DNA of 35,213 nt, taken from an uncultured Arenicella sp. (GTDB lineage: Bacteria > Pseudomonadota > Gammaproteobacteria > Arenicellales > Arenicellaceae). A program made the translations under genes and the position numbers. Positions within the stretch are counted from its first letter, which is position 1. Every line of letters starts with the position of its first letter. Location: contig CALAKU010000069.1 in the NCBI GenBank assembly GCA_937922925.1, positions 1-35,213 on the forward strand. Reading direction: 5' to 3'. Under the pieces are notes generated by a model. It made no database searches. It saw only the letters and a program-made list of their open reading frames with translations, and was not told the origin of the DNA. Of the stretch, positions 1 through 7,962 are shown piece after piece.

Positions 1-75
1 ACCAACTCAGTTTTACGCTGCCCAAGGAAAGGACTATGATTGAGGTCGATATTAGTTAGCGTGTGAATCAAACAG
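1..75 (+). other. Left edge, end of an upstream gene not resolved
   Basis: All three plus-strand frames enter the window open and close at stops ending at 39, 43 and 59, so the last codons of an upstream gene may lie here, but no frame is recognisable. An ATG at 36 overlaps the frame-1 stop as ATGA and follows an AAGGA-like sequence, yet it opens only seven codons. ABC pairs like the one that follows are often preceded by a GntR-type regulator gene. That is family knowledge and is not visible here. Confidence 0.3.
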
Positions 76-927
76 ATGACGATGAGCTTGGTGGACATTA
101 AGTCCCTAAACAAAAGCTATGGTGGTACACAGGTTTTATTCGATATTGACTTGAATATCGAACGCGGTGAAATCGTGGGCTTGATTGGGCCGAATGGTGC
201 AGGTAAATCGACGCTACTAAAAGCCATTATGGGGTTGGTGAATTACCAAGGGCATTTAAATGTCTTTAATAAAAACCCGTATCAAGATCGAAGCGCGGTG
301 CTCGAAAAAATGAGCTACATCGCCGATGTCGCTAGCTTACCAACTTGGATGAAGGTCAGTGACTTGCTAGAGTACGTGGATGGCAGCCATCCCCAATTTT
401 CACTCGACGATGCTAAAGCTGCGTTAGCGAAAACTAACATTCCACCACAGGCAAAAATCAGCACCTTGTCAAAGGGGATGAAAACCCGATTGCATCTATG
501 CGTTTTGCTGGCTATTGATACCCCGTTATACGTGTTGGATGAGCCTACGATTGGGCTGGATGTACTCGTGCGCCGCGAGTTTCAAGATCAATTGGTGGCC
601 GACTTTCACCAGCATGACCGCTCCATCTTAATCACCACGCATCAGGTCGATGAGATCGAAAGTATTTTGACGCGGGTGGTGTTTATTCGTGACGGGCGAA
701 TACGCTTAGACATCCAACTAAGTGAACTTAAACAGCGCTACAGTAAATTATCAGTGGCTAAAGACTTCGATCTGACTCTCTTGCCCTCGGCTCCAATTCA
801 CACAAGGGTCTTACCACAAGCCAAAGACTTGATCTTCGCTGATGTGGATTCTGGTTTGCTACGCGAATTCGGCCAATTGACCACACCGAGTTTAGAAGAC
901 TTGTTTGTAGCAACCAATAGCGAATAA
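76..927 (+). CDS. ABC transporter ATP-binding protein
   Basis: Cytoplasmic ATPase that would power the membrane protein encoded next to it. The nucleotide-binding domain fills residues 5-215: Walker A GPNGAGKST at 38-46, a non-standard signature LSKGM at 131-135 in place of LSGGQ, and Walker B ending in D155-E156 followed by PTIGLD. The last 65 residues are a variable tail, as in ABC-2-type ATPases of the CcmA/YtrB kind. At 283 residues the length is normal. An ATG at 82 is an alternative start; neither has a strong ribosome-binding site. The permease begins 9 bases after the stop, so the two form one operon. The substrate cannot be deduced; small bacterial exporters for antimicrobial peptides or drugs are typical relatives. 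Confidence 0.93.
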   Translation: MTMSLVDIKSLNKSYGGTQVLFDIDLNIERGEIVGLIGPNGAGKSTLLKAIMGLVNYQGHLNVFNKNPYQDRSAVLEKMSYIADVASLPTWMKVSDLLEYVDGSHPQFSLDDAKAALAKTNIPPQAKISTLSKGMKTRLHLCVLLAIDTPLYVLDEPTIGLDVLVRREFQDQLVADFHQHDRSILITTHQVDEIESILTRVVFIRDGRIRLDIQLSELKQRYSKLSVAKDFDLTLLPSAPIHTRVLPQAKDLIFADVDSGLLREFGQLTTPSLEDLFVATNSE

Positions 928-936
928 GGTGAGATT

Positions 937-1698
937 ATGATGACTGCTTTTTATGCTCAGCTTAAACGAGAATGGTTAGAACACACGAATTTATGGCGTG
1001 TGCCTCTCATCCTAATCGGCTTAGCCGTGTTGGTTCGATTGTCTATGGTGTTTGGCAATCTCTCGGTTGACGTGAACCTGCCAGAGCAATTGCAACTAGA
1101 CGACGCCATTGGTTCAGTGCTTGATGGCGCGATAGCAAGAGTGCTAAACGTAATGAACAGCATTATCGTCTTCAGCATGATCATCGTCGCCTGTGTCTAC
1201 GCCTTAAGTTGTTTGTTCGCAGAACGCCAGGATCAAAGCGTTTTATTTTGGCGCTCGCTGCCCATTTCAGATACGCAGACGGTGCTTTCAAAGTTATTCG
1301 TGGCGCTTGTTGGTGTGCCGGTGATTATTGTGTTGTGTCAGATCATCGTAACCGTGATTTTTTTAGACACCGCTAGTGGGCAATACTTGAGTCACTATTT
1401 TAGTCATTCCTTGGGCCACCTTGGCAAACTGCTCTTGTGGGCTCTTTTGCCGACGATTGCTTGGTGCCTTTTTTGTTCATCCATCGCGAATCGCAGCCCG
1501 TTTATTATCGCTCTGTTTGCTCCGTTGGCGGTGATTGTTGTCGACTGGCTGTTCCTGGATGGAGCGCTGAATGAATTAGCCGGTTTTAATCGACTGATTG
1601 GTTTCGATGATTTTAGCCTGCAAATGCTGCTGGTTGGCTTTGTGTTGAGTGCTGTGTTTATTGCCTTAGCCATTAATCGGCGTCGTCAACGGATTTAG
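937..1698 (+). CDS. ABC-2 type permease subunit
   Basis: Integral inner-membrane partner of the preceding ATPase. The 253 residues start with a short cytoplasmic arm (KREWLEHTNLW) and then show about six hydrophobic segments: near residues 21-40, 70-95, 115-145, 165-180, 188-205 and 225-245. The protein ends in a basic tail (NRRRQRI). This is the usual layout of ABC-2 permeases that dimerise around two ATPase copies. An AGGTGAG sequence lies upstream of the tandem ATG codons at 937 and 940; either could be the start. No substrate-binding or accessory gene is adjacent, which fits an exporter or resistance pump rather than an importer. The substrate is unknown. Confidence 0.88.
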   Translation: MMTAFYAQLKREWLEHTNLWRVPLILIGLAVLVRLSMVFGNLSVDVNLPEQLQLDDAIGSVLDGAIARVLNVMNSIIVFSMIIVACVYALSCLFAERQDQSVLFWRSLPISDTQTVLSKLFVALVGVPVIIVLCQIIVTVIFLDTASGQYLSHYFSHSLGHLGKLLLWALLPTIAWCLFCSSIANRSPFIIALFAPLAVIVVDWLFLDGALNELAGFNRLIGFDDFSLQMLLVGFVLSAVFIALAINRRRQRI

Positions 1699-1703
1699 TT
1701 TTT

Positions 1704-1720
1704 GATGCGCTTGGTGCATC
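1704..1720 (+). other. Small hairpin after the ABC operon
   Basis: GATGCGC and GTGCATC pair over seven bases, one of them G-T, around a TTG loop just after the permease stop. No T-run follows, so it is at best a weak or Rho-assisted 3' end, and it may be chance. Confidence 0.2.
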
Positions 1721-1735
1721 TAATCCAAAGGAGTT

Positions 1736-1771
1736 ATGAGAGGAATTGCCGCTTTATGGCACACTAACTAG
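1736..1771 (+). CDS. Possible 11-codon leader ORF
   Basis: An AAGGAG sequence at 1728-1733 stands two bases before ATG 1736, which opens a frame of only 11 codons ending at TAG 1769-1771. It lies between the ABC operon and the hydrolase gene. The spacing from the ribosome-binding sequence is tighter than ideal. It could be a leader peptide, a remnant or chance; there is no amino-acid bias suggesting attenuation. Confidence 0.15.
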   Translation: MRGIAALWHTN

Positions 1772-1792
1772 ACAATTGGGTGGTAACTAGTT

Positions 1793-1798
1793 AAGGAG
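1793..1798 (+). promoter_or_regulatory. Ribosome-binding site deciding the hydrolase start
   Basis: AAGGAG directly abuts ATG 1799 but stands six bases before ATG 1805. This spacing makes 1805 the better start for the hydrolase. Confidence 0.7.
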
Positions 1799-1804
1799 AT
1801 GTTG

Positions 1805-3151
1805 ATGAAAGCACTGGTATTTTTGCCCGGCATTATGGGCTCTGAATTGCGACGAGATAGTGATAATGAGAAGGTCTGGCCACCATCGTTACTGGATATT
1901 GTGTTCAAAAATGCGGATGTCGAAGGTCTATTAGAGCCGGATTTGCACGCCACAAAGCCGATTATTGCGTTTGCCGGTTTCTATGGCATCTATCGATCCA
2001 TTTTGCGCGATTTCGAAGCCATCGGGTTCACCGAAGATGGCATAGATAAACGACTTGTTACCTATGCTTACGATTGGCGGCAAGATAATCGAAGTACGGC
2101 TCAGAATTTGTCAAATCGCTTAAACGAAGATGACACCTTTGATGAAATCATCCTTGTTGGTCATTCCATGGGCGGTTTGGTATTGCGCTATTTGCTTGAA
2201 AGCAGTGAATTCGATACCGAGCCTTGGTTTGAAAAGGTCAGTCAACTAATCACACTGGGTACGCCCCACATCGGTGCGGCGGCGGCGATAAACCAAGTCG
2301 CTGGTCTTGCCGGTAACTTAGGGTTAAGTGCGGTTTCGATTAAGCGGCTCACTGGCGACAGTCGTTACCCCTCTGCCTATCAATTGGTTCCTCCAAGTGC
2401 CTCTGGCATGTGCATCACGCATACCCCGCATGGTGATTTGCCCGAAACAGTAGCGCCATTTGGGCAAGACATTATTAATCGCTATCAACTACAACAAACA
2501 AATATTGATGCGCATCGAGACTTTTGGGCAGGGTTGGACAGCGCTAGAAAGCCAGCACACGTTAAGTATTTCTACTTCTTAGGCGCGGCTCACAAAACAC
2601 TTTTCCGCATGGATTGGAACGGGCAAGATTTAGAGGCTCAAAAAGATCGAGCCAGTGGTGATGGAACCGTGCCCATTGCCAGTGCGATGAACTCTGCAAT
2701 CGCTCATGGTTTTTCAGGTAAAAAACACGAGAAGATATTTGAGGACAGAGATTTACGTAAGAGCTTATATAGAATGCTAGGTGCTGCGCCCGGCGTGAAA
2801 CCTTTCTCTGCCGATGCGCAAATTACCTTTGACCAACAAGATGCAATCGGTATTAGCACTGATCGACAAGAATATGAGCGCGTCGATAAACTCGAAGTGT
2901 TGATTTCATTCGCTCAACCGCAAGACGACCCGAGTTTGATTTTTCAAATCGTCAAACTCGATGAATCCGAAGACGACTTTGTTGAAACCGAGCAAGGCGA
3001 GCCAATGCGTTTTATCTTTGAAGGTGGGCAAATATCGAATGCGCGATTCAGTGTGGCGATTGAATTGGCTCCGGGCGTGTATCGACTGAAAACCGCAAGT
3101 GCCGTAGACGATCCGGAAGCCACGCTGTTTATGGTCGTAGAAGATGAATAG
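1805..3151 (+). CDS. LCAT/PDAT-like alpha/beta hydrolase (lipase or acyltransferase)
   Basis: Predicted serine esterase or acyltransferase related to lecithin:cholesterol acyltransferase. Near the N-terminus is the family's PGIMGSEL oxyanion-loop motif. The nucleophile elbow GHSMGG carries S121. D286 in SGDGTVP and H308 in KKHEK complete a plausible triad. Residues from about 335 to the end form a separate acidic, beta-rich tail resembling an Ig-like sandwich, which is not part of the usual hydrolase fold. There is no signal peptide, so the enzyme is predicted to be cytoplasmic, unlike most secreted lipases. The next gene, a trypsin-fold protease, begins 12 bases downstream, and a phosphatase overlaps that. 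The real substrate (phospholipid, acyl ester or other) is unknown. Confidence 0.85.
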   Translation: MKALVFLPGIMGSELRRDSDNEKVWPPSLLDIVFKNADVEGLLEPDLHATKPIIAFAGFYGIYRSILRDFEAIGFTEDGIDKRLVTYAYDWRQDNRSTAQNLSNRLNEDDTFDEIILVGHSMGGLVLRYLLESSEFDTEPWFEKVSQLITLGTPHIGAAAAINQVAGLAGNLGLSAVSIKRLTGDSRYPSAYQLVPPSASGMCITHTPHGDLPETVAPFGQDIINRYQLQQTNIDAHRDFWAGLDSARKPAHVKYFYFLGAAHKTLFRMDWNGQDLEAQKDRASGDGTVPIASAMNSAIAHGFSGKKHEKIFEDRDLRKSLYRMLGAAPGVKPFSADAQITFDQQDAIGISTDRQEYERVDKLEVLISFAQPQDDPSLIFQIVKLDESEDDFVETEQGEPMRFIFEGGQISNARFSVAIELAPGVYRLKTASAVDDPEATLFMVVEDE

Positions 3152-3163
3152 GGGTCAAAAAAA

Positions 3164-4270
3164 GTGGCTATGATTAATGACATTCACGCGGCGGTTTTTA
3201 ATTGGGGGTTGCAAAATTCGATACTCAGTGACGAGGTTATCCGTCAAAACGCCGAGTTTGGTGGCGACCCGACTTTATTACCGTTTGGCACTGAGCATGC
3301 CGATTATTTTCGTACCCGCAAAATCGTTAAACTGTCGCACGCAAGACAATCTGGCATCGAGACATTAACCATTGCCACACGTTTACCAATCGCGCGCTTA
3401 AAAAGGGAAACCCTAACAACCCTCTTTGCACAGGCATTTGAGGCGCATCAGTGTGCCTTGCGAATCGAAGTGCATAAGGCCTTTAAAATAGACCAAAGTG
3501 TGCAGAGTACGTTTCAGGCGATTTATTCTCACAATGGTAAAATAGCGTGTGGCTCGTCAATTGGTTTGGGCAACCAACGCAACGCCGGAACGCTCAGCGC
3601 TTTGTTAAAAAGCGAAGACGGTAAACTCTTTGGCATGTCTTGTAATCACGTTACCGGCGGTTGCAATACCGCCAGCGTTGGCACCCCTGTGGTTGCGCCC
3701 GGAATTCAAGACGTAGGGCCCGATCAGCATGAGATTGCCGTGATTGGTTTACATGATTCAACCGGAGCGATGAGCCAAGGTTTGCCTACCATCACGGATG
3801 TCTCAACCAACACCGACGTCGCTTTCTTTGAAATTATCTCATCGGACGCTGTCAGCTCAATGCAGGGTTCGGGCAACGAGGCGTTTGACACGCCGATTAA
3901 GTTCGCCAAGGTCAGCGAGCGAATGCGCGTTAAAAAGTGGGGGCGCTCCACCGACCTTACTCACGGTGAGGTAAAACGCATCATTGAGGACCCGGAAGCC
4001 ATTGAATATAAAGTTGTCAGCTATTTTGGCCCCACCAGCTCCCAGCATTTTACTGGCACAGTGTATTTCACCAGCCTGCTTGAGATAAGCAGCGTTTCAA
4101 TGTCGGCCTTTAGTGCAGGTGGTGATTCGGGCGCTTTGGTTGTCAGCGAAAATGGTAAGCATGCAATCGGTATTTTGATCGGAGGAAATAGCCAAATTAG
4201 CTATGTTTTACCGATTGCCGATGTTCTCAAAAAGCGAAAACTAAAACTGGTGAACGGAGTTAATGTCTAA
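3164..4270 (+). CDS. Trypsin-fold serine protease, NAL1-like
   Basis: Predicted chymotrypsin-type serine peptidase. The triad is visible as H162 in SCNHVTGG, D218 in NTDVAFFE and S322 in GGDSGALVV. The arrangement, including the LFGMSCNHV stretch, resembles the plant NAL1-like branch rather than DegP. Residues 1-120 form an additional N-terminal domain with no recognised motif. There is no signal peptide and no PDZ domain, so a cytoplasmic role is predicted. A GTG at 3164 lies nine bases after AGGGGT and is preferred to ATG 3170, which is too far from it. It sits 12 bases after the hydrolase stop and overlaps the next gene by eight bases, so co-expression is likely. It may process or activate the neighbouring hydrolase; this is inference. 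Confidence 0.8.
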   Translation: MAMINDIHAAVFNWGLQNSILSDEVIRQNAEFGGDPTLLPFGTEHADYFRTRKIVKLSHARQSGIETLTIATRLPIARLKRETLTTLFAQAFEAHQCALRIEVHKAFKIDQSVQSTFQAIYSHNGKIACGSSIGLGNQRNAGTLSALLKSEDGKLFGMSCNHVTGGCNTASVGTPVVAPGIQDVGPDQHEIAVIGLHDSTGAMSQGLPTITDVSTNTDVAFFEIISSDAVSSMQGSGNEAFDTPIKFAKVSERMRVKKWGRSTDLTHGEVKRIIEDPEAIEYKVVSYFGPTSSQHFTGTVYFTSLLEISSVSMSAFSAGGDSGALVVSENGKHAIGILIGGNSQISYVLPIADVLKKRKLKLVNGVNV

Positions 4271-4763
4271 AACTCTCACCTTAATACGGCACGCCAAGTC
4301 GAGCTGGAAGTTCCCAGATTTAGACGATCATGATCGGCCGCTTAACAAACGTGGCAATCGAGATAAGCGGTTGATGGCAAACTATCTTGCTCAGCAATCG
4401 TGGCCAATTGACATCATATTCTCAAGTACCGCTGAGCGCGCCTTGAGCTATGCCAAGATATTGAGCGAGCAAGGCGTGTTAGAGCTAAGTACAACGTCGA
4501 GCCTTTATACCTTTAGGCATCGCGAGGTTCTGGCGTTTATCATTCAATTGGATGAATCGCTGTGCGACGTCGCTTTAGTTGGGCATAACCCAGCCATGAC
4601 CGCGCTAGTGAACGATTTAGGGAATCAAGTTCTAGATAATCTACCCACATCGGCGCTGGTTCGGATCGAATTCTCCGCATCAAATTGGGCGGAGATTGGC
4701 CTGCAAAAAGGTCGGGTTGTTGAGTCTCAATCGCCTAAAAAACTGGCATTGCAAGCGCCTTAG
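4263..4763 (+). CDS. SixA-like histidine phosphatase
   Basis: Small cytoplasmic phosphatase of the RHG (histidine phosphatase) superfamily. The N-terminal LIRHAKSSW carries the R9-H10 pair whose histidine accepts the phosphoryl group. The second catalytic histidine is in LVGHNPAM near residue 108. At 166 residues it matches SixA, which removes phosphate from phosphohistidine of HPt domains or the nitrogen phosphotransferase system. Substrates differ across the family, so the role is not certain. Its ATG overlaps the last eight bases of the protease gene and is preceded by CGGAG, which implies translational coupling. No histidine kinase or HPt gene is in the window. Confidence 0.85.
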   Translation: MSKTLTLIRHAKSSWKFPDLDDHDRPLNKRGNRDKRLMANYLAQQSWPIDIIFSSTAERALSYAKILSEQGVLELSTTSSLYTFRHREVLAFIIQLDESLCDVALVGHNPAMTALVNDLGNQVLDNLPTSALVRIEFSASNWAEIGLQKGRVVESQSPKKLALQAP

Positions 4764-4773
4764 TCAGGGCAGG

Positions 4774-4791
4774 GGCTTATCATTTAAAGCC
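4774..4791. terminator. Weak hairpin between convergent genes
   Basis: GGCTT and AAGCC form a five-base stem around an eight-base loop in the 38-base gap between the phosphatase gene and the convergent ABC permease gene. The position suits a bidirectional terminator, but the stem is short and there is no clear T-run. Confidence 0.2.
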
Positions 4792-4801
4792 GTTGCGAAC
4801 T

Positions 4802-5563
4802 CTACTCTTTGAGTTTGTATCCGGTTTTAAACATCCACGCGATTACGCAAAGACAGGTCACCAAGAACACAAGGATCATTTTTAAGCTGACCCATACGTC
4901 GACATCGGCGACTTCAAAAAAACTCCAGCGAAAGCCGCTAACCAAATACACTACCGGATTAAACCAAGACACGGTTTGCCAGAACTCTGGCAACATATTG
5001 ATCGAGTAAAAGCTGCCGCCGAGAAAAACCAAAGGCGTAATCACCAAAATGGGAATCACTTGCAGTTTTTCAAAGCTGTCGGCCCATAGGCCAATAATAA
5101 AACCAAACAAACTAAAGCTGATGCAGGTTAGAACCAAAAAGGTGAGCATCCAAAACGGGTGAGCAATTTTTAAATCAACAAAAAAGCTGGCGGTGCCTAA
5201 AATGATCAAACCAATGATGAATGATTTGGTGGCGGCTGCACCAACATAGCCAATCAGTGCTTCAAAGAAACTCAAGGGCGCAGAAAGAATTTCATAAATC
5301 GTGCCAGTAAATTTGGGGAAGTAAATACCAAAGCTTGCGTTAGAGATGCTTTGTGTAAGCAGCGTTAACATGGTCAAGCCGGGCACGATAAACAGGCCGT
5401 AACTCACACCTTCAATGGTGTTAATACGCGAACCAATGGCAGAACCAAACACCACAAAATACAAAGAAGTTGTAATGACAGGAGAAGCCAAAGACTGAAA
5501 AACCGTGTTGAACGCGCGGCGCATTTCTGAGCGATAGATTACGGCGATAGCAGACCAATTCAT
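4802..5563 (-). CDS. ABC-2 type permease, YadH-like
   Basis: Inner-membrane subunit of a two-gene exporter. The 253 residues contain about six transmembrane segments. The late [16 protein letters not shown] stretch and the [11 protein letters not shown] motif are typical of the YadH/NodJ branch of ABC-2 permeases. It starts with [13 protein letters not shown], and its ATG overlaps the TGA of the ATPase gene (ATGA), so translation is coupled. The order ATPase then permease matches E. coli yadG-yadH, whose substrate has not been firmly established. Relatives in this branch export lipo-oligosaccharides, drugs or polysaccharide. No nearby gene reveals the substrate here. Confidence 0.9.
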   Translation of the reverse strand: MNWSAIAVIYRSEMRRAFNTVFQSLASPVITTSLYFVVFGSAIGSRINTIEGVSYGLFIVPGLTMLTLLTQSISNASFGIYFPKFTGTIYEILSAPLSFFEALIGYVGAAATKSFIIGLIILGTASFFVDLKIAHPFWMLTFLVLTCISFSLFGFIIGLWADSFEKLQVIPILVITPLVFLGGSFYSINMLPEFWQTVSWFNPVVYLVSGFRWSFFEVADVDVWVSLKMILVFLVTCLCVIAWMFKTGYKLKE

Positions 5564-6549
5564 GCGCGTGCCCCGTTTGATGTTTTATCTTCGGCGCCGC
5601 CGCTTGCTGATTGAGTGTCAGGTGTTGTTTGATTGTTAACCAAGTCGACAAAGATTTCTTCTAAGCTCGATTGCTTTGTCTGTACTTCTTTGAGCCCCAA
5701 GCCCGCAGAACTTAAAATATTGATTACCCGCGACAAGCCACTGGCGTCTGCGCGTGCGTCATAGGTGTAGCTTAGTTTAGTGCCGTCTTCCGAGAGCTTT
5801 ACGTCAAAACTGTCTAGTTCGTTTGGGAGTTCGTGAACCGCATTTTTGAACTCGACTAATAAGTGCTTTTTGCCGAGTTTACGCATTAGCTCATGTTTGT
5901 CTTCGACCAATAAAATACGCCCCTGATTGATAACAGCAATTCGGTCGGCGATGGCTTCTGCTTCTTCGATGTAGTGCGTGGTTAATATAATGGTCACGCC
6001 TTGCTCGCGAAGCTGTTCAACAAGGCGCCACATGTCGCGGCGAAGCTCGACATCAACGCCGGCTGAAGGCTCGTCGAGAAACAGTATTTCGGGTTCATGA
6101 GCGAGGGCTTTCGCAATCAAGACGCGCCGCTTCATGCCTCCAGAGAGCATTCGTAATTGATTGTCTTTTTTATCCCACAACGACAGGCTTCGTAACACGT
6201 GTTCAATGTGTTTGGGGGCCGGCTTTAAGCCAAATAATCCGCGCGTAAAGCTCACCGTGTTAAACACAGTTTCGAACGCGCCAATGCTCATCTCTTGAGG
6301 CACTAAGCCGATTTTTTTGCGGGCTTGTCGGTACTGACGTTTGTTGTCAAAGCCATCGACTAATATATGCCCGGCCGTGGTTGAAACAATGCCCGTGATC
6401 GCCGAGATCAGCGTGGTTTTACCCGCGCCATTTGGGCCTAGCAGAGCCAGGATTTCGCCCTTATTAATCTCCAGTGAGATGTTATCAAGAGCGGCGAATC
6501 CATTGTCATAGGTCTTACTGACCGATTTGATTGATATACCAGTTTGCAT
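5560..6549 (-). CDS. ABC transporter ATP-binding protein, YadG-like
   Basis: ATPase partner of the overlapping permease gene. From the ATG at 6549 the protein is 329 residues. Walker [10 protein letters not shown] lies at 38-46, LSGGMKRRV at 135-143, Walker B ends at D159-E160, and the TTHYIEEAE switch-histidine motif follows. Residues 215-310 form the extra C-terminal domain usual in drug or lipid exporters of this branch. The last 20 residues are low-complexity. A TTG at 6555 is an alternative start: an AGGG sequence is better spaced from it than from the ATG, so the choice between them is open. The gene diverges from the Rieske oxygenase gene across about 200 bases. Confidence 0.9.
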   Translation of the reverse strand: MQTGISIKSVSKTYDNGFAALDNISLEINKGEILALLGPNGAGKTTLISAITGIVSTTAGHILVDGFDNKRQYRQARKKIGLVPQEMSIGAFETVFNTVSFTRGLFGLKPAPKHIEHVLRSLSLWDKKDNQLRMLSGGMKRRVLIAKALAHEPEILFLDEPSAGVDVELRRDMWRLVEQLREQGVTIILTTHYIEEAEAIADRIAVINQGRILLVEDKHELMRKLGKKHLLVEFKNAVHELPNELDSFDVKLSEDGTKLSYTYDARADASGLSRVINILSSAGLGLKEVQTKQSSLEEIFVDLVNNQTTPDTQSASGGAEDKTSNGARA

Positions 6550-6687
6550 TAGCAAAGCATACCCTAGATTCGCGAGCGTTTAGTGGGCTAATGGATACCA
6601 ATTTTTTCTCTGCGTTCTTTCGCAGTTGATTGGGGTTAGTAGATTGGAAGCAGGCGGGTTATGGCTGATCTTGGGCGGCATATTGGC

Positions 6688-6722
6688 CGTTCGACAGACG
6701 AAGTCGAACGCTGGTGTATACT
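6688..6722 (+). promoter_or_regulatory. Palindromic operator and -10 box before the Rieske gene
   Basis: CGTTCGAC (6688-6695) and GTCGAACG (6703-6710) form a perfect eight-base inverted repeat with a seven-base gap. It ends six bases before TATACT at 6717-6722, a good -10 match. No convincing -35 hexamer is seen, and the palindrome covers the place where it should be. That is the usual position of an operator for a dimeric regulator. A hairpin in RNA is the alternative reading. Confidence 0.4.
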
Positions 6723-6752
6723 CTAACCATAACTTTTAGGATAGTGTTTTTT

Positions 6753-7910
6753 ATGACTCAAGCCGCCAAACTTCTGACCGCCGAATTTTATCGTGACCAA
6801 GTACTCACGGTTATCGATATGGTTAAAAAGAATGAGGGAGTGATGGAGCAAGAAAGCCTGTCTTTGCATGCCGATGATTTGCGTGACCCTCAGCGGCTTG
6901 AGAAAGAGCGAGCACTCTTTCGTCGATTGCCACTGATCGTCGGGCATAGCTCTCAATTAAAAAACTCTGGCGACTTTTTCGTTCAAGAATTAGATGGTCG
7001 TAGTTGGTTGCTCACCAAGGGCAATGACGGCGAGATTCGAGCATTTTTGAATTACTGCCAACATCGAGGCACCAAACTAGTTCACGATGCCAGCGGCTGT
7101 AAAAAGCGCTTTAGCTGCCCCTACCACGCTTGGACCTACACGAATCATGGCGATTTGATTGGCGTGCCAAGGGCTGATTTGTTCCCCGGATTGGATAAAT
7201 CCCAAAAGAACCTTCGCCCGGCAAGTAATGTGCAGTCTGCCTTCGGTCTGATTTGGTTGCAACAAGAGGGCGAGGCGATTGATGTAGCCGACTTTTTAAA
7301 AGGCTTAGTGCCCGAATTTGAGGCCATTAACTTGGGCGACTATCACCTGTTTTTTGACGAGGTTCGTCCGCTCAAAGCAAATTGGAAGTTACCCATCTTT
7401 GCCTTTTTAGAGTCTTACCATATCGACACATTACATAAGGAATCGATCGCCGAATTCTTTGTTAACAACGTCGCGCTGTCCGAACAACACGGCCCTCATA
7501 TTCGCTCTTTTGTGCCGCGTAAATCCATTGTCGATTTGGCCCCATCGCAATTCGATTCGGTGCGATTGGCCGAGTACATTACGCCAACCAATATTTTGTT
7601 CCCAAATGTGTGCATGATTGGCCATCCGAATGCGTACTCTATTCTTACGATGTTCCCTAGTGATGCGCCGAATCGCAGTTCTTGGCGGCATATGTTGCTC
7701 GTACCCAAAAAGCCTGAAAACGAAAAAGAGCAACGGCATTTCGAAAAAACCGTAGAGGTGCTGGACGGCATGACCTATGCCGGCGAAGACTACTGGGTGT
7801 CTGAGCAGATTCAAGAGGGCATTGATGCGGGCGCGATCGACGAATTGGTCTTAGCCAAGACCGAACACCTTCTTGCTCATTTCGCCGATATGGTCGATTC
7901 GTATTTATAA
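6753..7910 (+). CDS. Rieske non-heme iron oxygenase, large subunit
   Basis: Predicted ring-hydroxylating-type oxygenase, 385 residues. The Rieske [2Fe-2S] ligands are C102 and H104 (CQHRG) and C122 and H125 (CPYHAW). The mononuclear iron site is seen in ESYHIDTLH, with H223 and H228; an acidic third ligand probably lies in the C-terminal EDYWVSEQ region. These enzymes oxidise aromatic rings, quaternary amines or sterols using electrons from a reductase; the substrate here is not deducible. ATG 6753 follows AGGATAG and is preferred to the upstream ATG at 6714, which would run through the -10 box. No reductase, ferredoxin or small-subunit gene is nearby. Confidence 0.9.
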   Translation: MTQAAKLLTAEFYRDQVLTVIDMVKKNEGVMEQESLSLHADDLRDPQRLEKERALFRRLPLIVGHSSQLKNSGDFFVQELDGRSWLLTKGNDGEIRAFLNYCQHRGTKLVHDASGCKKRFSCPYHAWTYTNHGDLIGVPRADLFPGLDKSQKNLRPASNVQSAFGLIWLQQEGEAIDVADFLKGLVPEFEAINLGDYHLFFDEVRPLKANWKLPIFAFLESYHIDTLHKESIAEFFVNNVALSEQHGPHIRSFVPRKSIVDLAPSQFDSVRLAEYITPTNILFPNVCMIGHPNAYSILTMFPSDAPNRSSWRHMLLVPKKPENEKEQRHFEKTVEVLDGMTYAGEDYWVSEQIQEGIDAGAIDELVLAKTEHLLAHFADMVDSYL

Positions 7911-7962
7911 AGTCTGTGCAACGACCGTCGTGAATTTTGTATTTTTGCAGTAAGTAGCCGCC

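Noticed and set aside
6714-6752. Upstream start for the Rieske oxygenase
   Set aside because: That codon overlaps the TATACT -10 box and encodes a poorly matching extension; ATG 6753 has a spaced ribosome-binding sequence.
7431-7814. Open frame of 127 codons on the minus strand inside the Rieske oxygenase gene
   Set aside because: The plus strand encodes a complete enzyme with all metal ligands; the antisense frame has no recognisable motif or start signal and is a shadow.
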